64,000 nucleotides of DNA from Sinotaia quadrata (taxonomy: Eukaryota; Mollusca; Gastropoda; Architaenioglossa; Viviparidae). The position numbers were made by a program, and so were the translations under genes. Below the pieces are notes generated by a model, which saw only the letters and a program-made list of their open reading frames with translations, searched no databases and was not told the origin of the DNA. Shown here piece after piece: positions 1-12,600 of this stretch (position 1 is the first letter of the stretch; each line of letters starts with the position of its first letter). The DNA is taken from positions 73,875,663 to 73,939,662 of the forward strand of contig CM054177.1 in the NCBI GenBank assembly GCA_028829895.1, in the 5' to 3' direction.

Positions 1-2931
1 TCAGATAATTCTTTTATAAATCTTTTTATTTTGTGGTCATGCCACCACCTTTTCTTTTTCCTTCCATAGAATGGAACAATAGTAATTTAAAAAGGTGTAC
101 ATTTTAATTTACATTTTTGTAATGTAATTACTCCAGTTAGCAACTGCTGGTTCAAGGAAAGAAGATGTAGCTGAGGTGAAACTGAAAGGGGACTATGTGT
201 TATACTTGGACATTAAAATTATGCAGTTTTCAGTGAAGGCAGGGTGTAGAATGTTCCAGCAGTTAATAAGATAACAAAAGACTACCAATGTATTGCATCA
301 GTCACTTAAGTTAGGCACCAACCTTGAAGATAAAGTTAACTGAGTTAGAACCTTTGTAAAGAAAACATTATGTAAGGTACAAATATTTTTTTGTAAGCAC
401 ATAAGTGAAAAGATTGGCTGAGAAAAGAGGATGATGAGGTAATAAATGGCTATTTTTTACAGCAACTATGATTAGTATGAAGTTCTGTTGGTGTCCAGTG
501 AAGGCAGATTGTGGAATAATGGTCTACCAGTAGATTGTATCACTTATTTAAGTTAAGCACCACAACATGAAACATGCTGTTGTGGAAAGCTAATAACTGC
601 TTGCATACAGCATATAAGAACATGACTTGTGGTACCAAGTTAGACTTGATTAGAATCATTGAACTGAAAATTGTGTGAATGAGTGGCAAATGTCTGAACA
701 TGTTTGTATAAAATATGGAGATTTCTTTATTGTGGTGAGTGTATTCTTAATATTGATCTTTCCAAACTGAATCCAATGGTACCAAAACCATCTCTATAGC
801 TCAATTACAGGCAGAGAACCATCTCTGTAGCTCAATTACAAGCAGAGAATCATCTCTGTAGCTCAATAACTGGCAGAGAACCATCTCTGTAGCTCAATAA
901 CTGGCAGAGAACCATCTCTGTAGCTTAATTACAGGTAGAGAACCATCTCTGTAGCTCAATTACAAGCAGAGAACCAACTCTATAGCTCAATTACAGGCAG
1001 AGTTATTACATTTTAAACATTTATAGTAGTTTTGTCCATTTTGTATTAACTGCATTAGAATGTTTTCCAACCCAAAAATGAATGCTAATTTTGACTGACA
1101 ATAAATTGGAAAATAACACTGCAAAGTCTCTTTAAAAAATTCAGCCATATATGTATGTTGGATACTACTTATCTGAAGAGTCTGAACTATATTGTTTATC
1201 ATTACTTCATCTTGTGGACCTTCAAAGTGAGCTATTTGTACAATTTCATTTTTAAGCATAAAAGTTTGCAAAAAATTAAATATTAAAAAAATTCATAATT
1301 TTGGTTCTAATTGAGTTATGAAATTGATTTTAGTATCATTGAAATCAGCAGAAAAAGTTCTATCTGTCTATATACTTGTAAATTATTAGTACTGATTTTG
1401 AAAAATGTTTGTAATACCTAATAAAACATTAAGATATGGTCAAAGGGACAAAAATCTAGGATGAGCAAATTTTTATGACTATTGGGAAAGTGTTTTCTCT
1501 TCATTCATTACTAGGTATTTTTTTCACTTGTGGAATTGTTTAATGCTTTTGGACTAGTCCACTGTAATTCGTTGAATTCAGTAGTTGGCATGATGTCTTG
1601 AATGAGTTAAAAGAATATTATGTCGTTTTATGATCTGTATTTTATTATTCTTGCTGATGCTTATGAGGTATGAATTATTTTTTGTATGGTTTATTAAAAT
1701 AAATTCCAATTGTCATTATTCACTTATGAAAGTGGCTGATCTGACATTAAGAGAACTGAGCATTTAAATAATGCCAGCTCTTAAACTGTAATAGTTTTGA
1801 AAAATGAATCCAATTTATAATATAGAGGACTGATCGAAGAAGAAAGTAATCATATTGTTATCATCATCTTGAATCTGGGCAAGGCATTGTGTGGTATACC
1901 TCTGGTGATTGTTTAATGACAAAAGAACTCTGGCCTCAGGACATGTTTATGGAGGTGATTGGGAGAGGTGTAGGATTATGGAGGTGGCCTTCTAATATGT
2001 TAGTAGTTTAGTATAGTTAGAGCACTCAGCACTTAGGTTAGTTTACTCTGCAGGTGACTTCCAGTCATTTTGCTCATGGACTTTTCATAAAGACCATTTT
2101 ACTCTTAAGTCCTTTGGTAAATCAGTCATTTGGTAAACTATTTTTTTTAAAAGGTGGACCTTGGTAAACTCATTTTTTGAAGGGTAGAATTTTGGTAAAT
2201 TGGGTCTGAAGCACATTTGGTAGACGATTTATTGAGTAAATATATAGTTTAGACAGAGATATTTTGGGCTATAAGTGATGTTCTCATACAGGTAATTGGA
2301 CTGCTCATATGTGCAATTGGCAGATGATGATAGTTTTATTAAGTTGGGTAAATATATATAAATATAACTGATATCAGAATCTCACCCTTCCCCACCCATA
2401 GACCTCCCAGTATGTCCTCCATAAACATCACACAAACAACCTACTATTCATTAAGTGATTACCCATATGGTCACCTGAACTGACACATCAATGTTATTGC
2501 TATACTGATGTGCTCAGTAACATTAATTAAATATGTCTTTGAATACACATATTTATCTATATACAGAACTAATTAAACAAGACATTTCTTTTTCAACTGA
2601 AAAAAGCTATTAAAAGTTCAGTTATATTTTTTTACTCAAGCAACACCAGATGTATCTTGACATGTGAATGTTACTGCTATACAGATGTGTTTATAAAATT
2701 ACTTAAATAATATATCTTTGAATACAAAAATATTTATACATATTTCCATAGAACTAATTAAATAAGTCTTACTTATTTCTATGCCAATTCATAATAGCCA
2801 TTAAAAGTTCAGTTGTTTTCTTACTCGAGCAATGCCAGGGTATGTTTGTTAGTTCTCTCTAAATCATAAGAAACAGAGAACAAGGAATATTGTGAAAAAT
2901 AAAAAAAATACATTTAAAAAAACTGACATAC
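1..2931. other. Last seen intron or 3' flank of the USP gene; no gene recognised
   Basis: AT-rich. Contains the 31-bp repeat at 784-1001 and a loose two-copy duplication of a ~180 bp segment at about 2450-2830 (ctgctatac, gatgtg, aactaattaaa, aaaagttcagtt). A 94-residue open stretch on the minus strand (1271-987) overlaps the repeat end and matches nothing I recognise. No GHYTAY-type exon was found. Confidence 0.6.
784..1001. repeat. 31-bp tandem repeat, seven copies
   Basis: Consensus theme agaaccatctctgtagctca + attacaagcag, with small changes (attacaggcag, ataactggcag). Located in the 3' flank or last intron of the USP gene. Confidence 0.93.
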
Positions 2932-3694
2932 CACCATAATGGCAGACGATACTGTAGAGATTATACACGTTGAAAGACATGTTGGAACCAGAAAGGAAAG
3001 GAGTGACATCAAGGTTGGTGTGAGGAAAGACAACACGATTGTCTACCTTAGTGCTGGACAGATCTTCAAACACAAACCTTTAAACATAAGAATCCCAATT
3101 AAGAACGATATGAATTGAATGTAAGTGCAACAACAATGGCAGAATAAAGCTATTTTAACCACAATAATATAAAGGGATCAGTAATTATAAAAGCACAGTT
3201 AGCTTTAATGCATAAAGTTATAATACTTAAAGATTAAATTATTAAAATAAAATAACTAAAATTAAACATGAGAAAAAGAATTACTGTAATATTACTAGAC
3301 TCAAAAATGAAAGAAATTAACTCCAGAGTGTCTAGAGATTCTTGAAAGTAAAATATGTCTAACTGTACATTAAATAAATAGTAAAACAACTATAAGAAAT
3401 CAACTATATGATTTATGCACAACAAAAATTTGTGTTCTGCAATGCTCAATAATACAAATAAAATCATAAAAATTGTACACTAAAATACACTGACTGATAA
3501 AGAGAATAATTTTACAATAAAAAATTGTGACTCATAAGAAATTTCAACAAATAAGATTGTAAAATAAAATTGTTAACCTTTTTAGATGGATGATGAGGTT
3601 GTCTGGATAGCGCCAGACAGTCATGGTTTTTTTGGCACACTGGTTTCGACAACAACCTGGGCAGTACCATGGATTGTGTTCATCTAAGACCTCA
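2932..3694 (-). CDS. USP exons 3694-3578 and 3077-2932 (fingers end, palm)
   Basis: The first holds EVLDEHNPWYCPGCCRNQC and KTMTVWRYPDNLIIHLK. The second holds FVFEDLSSTKVDNRVVFPHT and YNLYSIVCHYGG. Both are highly typical of the USP palm. The last donor (GTATGT) leaves phase 1, so a further exon with the GHYTAY-type catalytic His box is expected. I could not find it between 1 and 2931 on the minus strand. Confidence 0.93.
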
Positions 3695-6600
3695 CTGAAA
3701 CAGTGCAGAAATAAAAAAGACCTTGCTGAAACAGTATTTGGGGTATTTATTTGAACTAAATCTCAAAAATGCTGTCAGCACTTACAATCAGGTCAAGTGA
3801 GATCAATAATCAAGACCTAGAGAATGGGTGAATGTCAATCAAGAAAAATCATTGTTAATGATCAAGACAGGGTTTGAACCCAAGACATTATCTGCATGAG
3901 AATTGCTGTCAACCAGTTAATTTCATCCATCCATCCATCCATCCACCCAAACCCACCCACTCATCCATCTCTCTCTCTCTCTTTATATTATTCCTTATGA
4001 ATACAGTCCTTGTTTTACTTTATTATTTTTCATGAAATGCCAAGTTAATTATTTGTATAGAAGCCCCTTGGGTGAAAATCAAACAGCAGTACCAATGGTG
4101 GACTTCACAGAAATATTACTGGATATCAATATATCAGGGGTGCACAAACTTTTAGGCAAGAGGGCCAAATTTCCAAGTGATAGTGCGTGGAGGGCCGCAA
4201 GTCGGAAAAAAACAACACAAATAACGAAATAATGTGTTCTACATTCGTAATAATGGTAACATCCTAAAATCTTCCGGGGGCCGTATAGAGAGCCCTGTCT
4301 CGGGCCATGGTTTGTGCACCCCTGCAATATATGAACCTTTGGCATGACAAACATTCCACACCACAATCTATGGCCTACAAACTACATATGATCTGTGATT
4401 CTTTAAAGCCATTTGCAGAACTGAAAAAAATTAACTCATCCTTGACATAACTGTGGGCAAAGTTAAGAGATGAAGAGCAATAAGATTTCCAATTGTGACT
4501 GGACATGCTCATGTCTAAAAAAAAGTATTCTAACATTGATAGCAAGCAGAAAATGCTTCAGACCCAATTTATAGAACTGTTTTATACTTAAAGATAAATA
4601 AATTCAAATTTAAATATGAACATTTCAAACCTCTGTGTGAAAGCTCCAAAGCAGTCAAAAATTGTAATTGGATCTCGGCTGCGCAACTTCTCCATAGATT
4701 TATCTTCAGCAACATTGTTAACTTTTTCAACTTCCACATTAGGCAATGGATCTTCAAACTGCACAGTCAAGTTGTCACCAGGCTGCAGAGTGATTTCCCC
4801 TTCTTTAGCAACTTTGCAGCCAGGACAGTGAGCTGTATAATCACATCTTGAGCAGCGCAAGCCCTTGAAGCCAAAAAGATTTCGCATAAAAACTATTATT
4901 GACAATGAGAAGTAAATACTGAAATTTCAAATTAAACAGTGTTAGATTTACATAAATTCATTTGAGTGCTTTCATACTAATGACATGTATTAAGACATAA
5001 AAGTGAATTTGATACAATTACAATTATTTTTAACAAAATAAATGGTCCAAAAGGCAGATTTGTGCACTACTTATACATGCAGTGGCATAGCTATCTTACA
5101 AAGGGCCTCACAAAGGGCCCCACAACTTTATATCACCCCTCCCCCCCCCCACCAACAGTTAATTAAATAAATCAGTAAACGCATTGTAAACTTGTTTGTA
5201 ATAAAGGCGTTATGATAACATCCCTTTAATTAAGTCCATTTGATAGTTTAAAAATCAATGACCATATTTCTCTACACTATACAGCATGTTCAGAATTCTT
5301 TCTGCAGCACTTCTTCTCTGCAAAAATCTTAACAAGTTCATCAACTAGCTTTGCATGTTCATTTTCTAAGTTGAGAATGGCTAAACCAGATAGTCTATCT
5401 TGCAAAATCTTACTATGTAGATAGCTTTTTATGAGCTTAAGCTTTGAGAACGACCTCTCTGCTGTTGCCACAGTTACTGGTAAAGTAAAGAAGAGAAGAC
5501 ATGCAATGCAGACATCCGGGAATGATGTAGCAAGAAAACTATTTGAAGATGGCTCAGCTCTTTGATTGTGTTTATTTTCTTAATTTCTTGTTTGAGAACC
5601 ATTCTAAAGCTCTGCAGCTGCTCGAGGAATGATGGTGTTATGTCATTGAAAACTGCTGTTGTAGCCACCTTTGAGAACAGTTCATCATCAGTGGCGAAAG
5701 TCAATTCATGAGGTTGGATTATGCCAAATGTATCGATCACAACCTGCATTCCTCTGGACCATTAACAACCTGATTGATGAAAATGTCTAGAGTGCAGTAA
5801 ACTAATTTATTTTGAATCGCATTTCTGGATCATTGGGTCTGTTTACTATGCTATCATCGCATAACTCATCAAAGTGCTCCTTTACTTTTGGGATCCATTT
5901 ACTTTTGCCAAAGGTGGTCTGTAAACCCTATTGGTAAGCAAGAGAAACTGCCGTTTCCTTGGCAATATTGTATTTATTTGAATTGTTCCTGAATGATGAT
6001 ATGAGCTCAACCAGATTTTTTTTGCAGATTTGAAGCACTCAGTAGGTCAATTGTATCAGTCTGTATTTGCGCTTTCAAATATTTTTGTGAGCACATCCAG
6101 AAGAAGAAAAATAAATTCAAATGATTCTAATTTTTCTTGAAGTCCACCTGATTCAGCAATATCTTTTTTTTCTCTTGACCAGATTTATATTTGTTAATGC
6201 CTTCATCTAAATAACAATAGCCTACTGCTACTATGCAGTCTTCACAGGAAGACCATCTTGTTTGGCACAATGCCTTGAGTTTAAAATTCGACACAGGTGT
6301 AAATGATGATAGAATATCCAACCGTTTGATGCTGGCACTGAAGAACGTGTAAAGCTTTTGAATAACGTCAAAAAATTGTGATACTTCTTATACTTGAGAA
6401 ACTACATCATTCAGAATCAAGTTTAGATTATGTGCAACACAAACAAAGTATAAAGCGTTTGGCACTTTTTCCAAAATACATGATTGGACTCCAGAGTTGA
6501 CACCACTCATTGTGGCAGCACCGTCATAGCCTTGGCCCCTACATTTTGAAAGATCCAACTCTTTATCTTGGATGCACATGGTCCATGTTCCATGACAAAC

Positions 6601-9600
6601 CGTTTAATGTTACTGTCACTTACATTAACCAAAATATTTGCTCTGTCAGTTGGAAACTGATCTAAAATCACTATGTTGCTGATGTCTTCGGTTTTGACTG
6701 GAATATCATCCAATTTGTTTGCAGTTTCAACATTTTTAATTTCAACAGTTTTTGGGTCAAATGCTTTGAGTGAATTTGTAACAGTACTATTAGCACTACA
6801 TCTTTCCGATGGCTGAGATTCAAACATGTCCTGCCTTAACGCTAGTATCTTGCATTCAACCTGCTGCATTACAATCATCTTGACTAGGTCGATTTTTCAA
6901 ATCAGGAGGTGCAGATTGACTTTGCATAGGTACTGGCTTACAAGTTACAGACCATATCTGTTTTTTGTAGTTTCGTTAAGCTTAACATCTCCTCACATTT
7001 ACGTTTTGTTGCTCCACTTGGGTGCTGATATGACATCTTGGGCTACTTTATATGGTGTTAGTGACTTAAAGCTGCTGTGAAATTTAAAATATTTTGATTA
7101 AACATTAAATTTTTATTTTTTAATTTCAAATGTTAAATTAAGCTTATCAGTGCAACTTACAATAAATAATTGACTTCATATTATGTCACAACACAGGAAA
7201 TAGTCATAGTTATCTCTGCCAAGAATACGGAATTTAGATAGAATAAATATAGTGCATATATACATCATCACTGCTACAGCATCGCTAAGCATGGTGTATA
7301 AAACATCCCATTCTAAAAACGGTGGATTTAGTGGGCAACATAGAATAACAGTAACAAACCAATAAATATATACATCGCCTATTATTTTTAAATATTTTAA
7401 ATTATAACTTGCAAAATATTTACTTTTAATCCACAACTGAATATGAACAAGAGTAAACACTCTGATGTAACAGGAAACAGCGTGTAGTAAAAATAGTCCA
7501 GCTCTGTACAATGAACTTGAATGCATTGCGTAATACTGCACAACTTTAGCCACACTTACTTATTTTCTCTCTCATTCAGATGTTAATCAAGTTGCAGACG
7601 CCAAGTTATGAATTTACAATAGTGATTAAATAAAGATATTTTGATGACAAATGAAACTAAGCATTTACAATTAATGCTACATTGACAATTGGCTATTTTT
7701 GGGGGATAAATTTGTTTTATTACATTGAAGCTAACTGAGCGGACTGTCTGTGCTATAAATTAGGTCGGCCAGGCCCCGCAGCACGGCTGTAGCTGCTACC
7801 CAGTAGTTATGCCACTGTATACATGTTTTGTGCACTGCTTATGCATGCTTCAAAGAATTATGCATAAATTATTAACTGATTGCCCAGATGTATGTCCAAA
7901 ATCTTCCTTTACTTTCATGCAAGATATAATAGTTTAGTTTGTGTCAACTTCTATTTAAGCTGAAACTTTAGAAATGTCTATAGCATAAATTAAGCAATTC
8001 TTGTAATTAAAATGATTATAGCTTTCTTAAAATATAAACTTTTGCAACAAATAAAAATACATAACATATAAAGCACAGTTATATCCATTTGGTGTGTACA
8101 ACTCTCCACAGTCAAACACATCTTGAGTGAACCAGTAAGTGGCATACATACTTTCTGTTTTTCACAGATGACCCAAGGTCAGAATCTTATGAACAAAATC
8201 CTGTATCACATCTTGGACAATATACAACACAACTGTGAGCAAGAACACACAAGTGGTAATATGTTTACACACAAACCTGCCCATCTGTAAAATGTAAAGT
8301 ATAAGAAGAATGGAAAGGGGCCATCCTGTCAATCAGAGTGTAAAGACTGGCTGCATTCATCTGGCTGGCTATGTATACAAGTCGTGGACTACAGACAAGC
8401 TGGAGATGACTACCTTTGTCACCATCACAACATAAGCCATATATATTTTCCTGACGAAACGTCACTGGGACAGCCAAGATCCTGAAACGTAATATTTATT
8501 TACATTCTGATATGATATACAGTATTATGAATGTAAGAAAAAGGTGTTAATGATTTACTAAATGAATACTAGAGTAGGAAGATTCTTAGTTTAGACTGCT
8601 TGAGTCCCAAGCCATTTAGATTTTTTCCAGGAATTTCTGATTCTTGCTCTATAAACTTGATAACCACACACATGTACATACTAAAATTATGTAGTGTATG
8701 AATATGAAGCAGATTAACTTGTTCTGAAACTTCTTGGTTCAAATTCTATGACTAATTTCTGTAACAATTTTACTCTGGTACACAAGATTGAAAACACTGT
8801 ATCATTAAAATGGGTGTAATGGCTTTATGATATTAATTAATATAATATAATATAATATAATATAATGCATGATGTTATACCGAATAAAAAACATCCTTAG
8901 ATAGAACATCGTGCATATTGATATATTTATCGATATTCAAACTTTCACATTTCAGTGCTTTTCTAAGAAACTAACAAATCCTGGAATGTGACTCAATTAG
9001 TGCTTGTATTTTTGACCATTTAAAATTCTAACAGGATTGAATTTTAATGATTTGTTCATGCACATTTTTTTTAAAAGTCCAAATTGACGGTCATTCCAGA
9101 TTTTCATTAGAAAAACCTCATTTTATGTGACCATTTTAATGACTATTTAGCAATGACCAAGTGCTCTTTTTCCCCCCTTAAGTTTTAAACAGAATATTTT
9201 CCAAATTCCAGACCATAAAGTAGCCTGAGAATGGATTCAAAATAGAGCATTTTCACACACCTGACTTTGCACTTCACTGCAGAACCACTTGCAAGAGGTG
9301 TAAAGTCTCGGGTTAAATCAGTAGGAGCCAGGCAAATCTATCAAGACAAATCATTAAAATAATCAAAATTATATATTCTTTGTCAATTTTGTTTTAAAAT
9401 TCAAACATCTCATATATAAAAAAAAATAAACATAGAAATTGAGTATTAATTGAGTATTCAGTGAGCAAATTAATTAAATTTAAAGATATGAGAGTAATAG
9501 AGAGCTAATTTGAAATTCACATTTCCAATAAAAACAATATATATTGTTTTCAAACAACATGCTCTTATTGCTGTTTAATTTATTCAAATTACTGTTTACA

Positions 9601-12600
9601 AATCAGGCCATAAGGAATGGAAAATGAAACATAGTAAAATTACTCTTAAAATTAGTTCAAAGTAATATAAACTTTTAAAATGCCTAATTTATAACTAATA
9701 TTAGAAAATAAATCTTAAATAAGACTAGTTTAGAGCAATCTGGGTCAGGTACATACTTCTGACTTCTGTACATAATAACAGTTATTCTTAAGAAAATATT
9801 TAAAATTAATGTTAGATATGTATATTTTAAAATATATTGTTGAATTAGAATTTTAAGTATTTTAATGTGTGCATATTTAAATAATGTAACTGTGAATTAG
9901 TTTAGGTACAAACAGACAGAAAAGATATTATCAATGGTACATAGATATATTCCAAAATCACAGACTATGTGACTTTTTATTATGTAGTCCAAACCAATTT
10001 TTCAAATTTGTTTCAGAGTAAAACAAATGTATTTATATAATACTTTAATAGTATTAGATGATATAACTTATAAGGCTGCTTGCAAAATTCTAAGAAAAAA
10101 ACCTCAAGCAGTTTATGAAATATCATCATTTGAATATACAAGTTAGTCATCATCAATTTACAAGATGAATAAATGCTCATTTTTTGATACTCTGTTAAAG
10201 TAAAAATCTTCAGTTATAAAATGACAGTTAAAATAATAACATAAGGGTATATTCTAAATGATAAAAATGAAGATTTCAAGTTCTTTTCAGGGAATGTATT
10301 ATATTTTACAAACTGTGTACAGACACACTTCATTACGTAAATGCACTTGTAATATATTATAAACTAAAGTGCATATTCAAGACACCATAATATGTCTTAT
10401 AAATAAATGTCTTAAAATGTGTTTTCTGTATTTGAAACAATTAAGTACCAAGGAGCTTTAGCCCAATTATTTCCAAAACTACTGATCTAAAAGCCAGTGA
10501 TATATGAGGTCTCAAACATCACCAAGCAAGCAAATTTAACACATTCGGAAGATGGCAAAAATGTTAACACAAACATTTTGTAAAATGTCATAACTCTTGA
10601 ACCATACATTCTACAGATGTGGTTCAATATTAAAAGAAAGAGGAATTTGTGCTCTATAGTCTATTCAAGCTGATACAATCATTTCTGCTGACTTAATAAA
10701 ATATACACATATAGTTATTATATAATAATTTATTAAAAATCACTTCAAATTTATAAATGTGGTAAAACTTGTATCGTTGCAATTTGCTATTTTTTTTATA
10801 CGTTTGCTTTATATATAATTACACATATATTTACAATAGTTTTAAGATTATAATTTTAGCTTGTCGTGGGTCTACTATCATATAATTTATAACTCAATTC
10901 AAACATCATTTTAGAATCTAATTGCAATTTCTGTGTTAATGAATATACATGTTTTAATTATTATTAATTAAGTTGATTATAAAGATATAAAGAAACTGCA
11001 TATATGAATGTACAGACTTCACTTATGAAGGTTTTATCACAATTACATCAGTATTCAGAAGTGTACTTCCAGTAACAATACAATGATATGTACTGAGCAT
11101 AACAAATCCTGAATACCTTTAAAAACTGTTGTATACCACTTACAAAAATTACAAGTTTGCCTAAAAAGAGGATGAGAAAAGAACTATCTCTTTCTTACAG
11201 TTACACATTTATAATGAATAAATAAATAAATTAAACAATCCCACTTCAGTCATCATGTGTAAGTAAATACAGATAGGAGGAAAACTCTCTCTCTTTCTCT
11301 CAAAAAATAAATTATTAAATCTCACTTCTGACACCATTTGTAAGTAAGCGAAAAGAGAGGAAAGAATTATCTCTTATGTACTTTATAATGATGGAATAAA
11401 CAAATACAGAAATTCCACTCCTTTATTAATCTTACCTCTATTCTTTGATATCTTTCTTACCTTTTGTTCTCGCAATTTTTTTAAAATAGGGAAAAAATGC
11501 TTTTTACACATTTTTTTACGTTTTGCCATGTTTGCATCACCCTAAAGTAAAAATTGATTATCTGACAGAGCTAAATTTGTGCATACCTCATGTATCCAAT
11601 GCTGATATGAAGCTTGATTTTTTTCTAAGGCAATATCTTTTTTACTTTTTGGGCTATACTTCTCAAAAATGAAAAAAACCACAAATTGAGCAATGGAAAT
11701 TTGAGCTAACACTGAAAATGAACAATATTATTAATGCTTTTTTTGAGTTTCATTTGACTTTATTTCATTATAATGAAATAACAATTTAAAATCTGCCGAC
11801 ATTTGTAGTTAAAATGCACTTAATAATGTCTTATGTTTTAAAATTTATGATTACTTAAAAATAAGGTAGAGGGCTGATTGAAACCTAGTAGCAGTTTGAA
11901 ATAAAAACAGTATTATGTAGTCTGAAACATGGTCCCTCAAAGTCTTGGCCAATTTTTACAAGTGAAATGAACCCTAACAATAATTTAACCTATTACCAAC
12001 TCTAAAAAGATACCATGATAGGGTATAATCTCACAAAAACTAAATAATTATGCCTAATGCATATTTGAGGCTGTTGATTTTGGCACTACCCATTATGATT
12101 AATTAAATGGCTGTCATTTGTGAGCCATCATAACCTAGTTAATAAGCCAGTTTATTGTGGGGAAAAACGATCTAGGATCAATGTGTGATCATTGTCTGGC
12201 AGAGATTATCAAAAATTGTTAATAAAATTTATGGTAGAAATTATAAATAAGGACTGTTTAGTAGGTAATACTTGTCTACTATCACTCACGTCCATGATGA
12301 TCTCGAATGTATTTAGGTCTGTACAGATACGATCTTTATTTTCGTCAAATAGCCTTAAGATTATCCAGATAATTAATTAAAATCTTTTTACAACTACAAG
12401 AGTTATAGTTAATTAAACTTAGTGAATTACTTACGCAGCAGAGAAACAAGCACAGCCGACAACACCATGATGATCACGTGCTTCGTTTATGTTTAGGCCT
12501 ATGTTTACTTTGCGCACGCTTAGGTTGCACATTTTCCCGCTCTATGGGTTCCACTACCAAAAAGCCACTTTGTCATGCTATATACCATTTTAAAGAAGAT

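Noticed and set aside
987..1271. 94-codon minus-strand ORF left of the USP gene
   Set aside because: Not a USP exon; begins inside a tandem repeat and matches no family I know.
3840..3925. B-box-like GGTTCAAACCC on the minus strand, as in tRNA-derived SINEs
   Set aside because: No matching A box or tRNA fold could be traced, and no second copy was found in the window.
4588..4905. Start codon MSIIVFMRNLFGFKG as a separate gene start
   Set aside because: These codons are intron; the AAG acceptor at 4864 puts GLRCSRC in phase with the previous USP exon.
7176..7553. 125-codon minus-strand ORF within the hAT element
   Set aside because: Hydrophobic AT-rich reading with no known motif; located in the non-coding end of the transposon.
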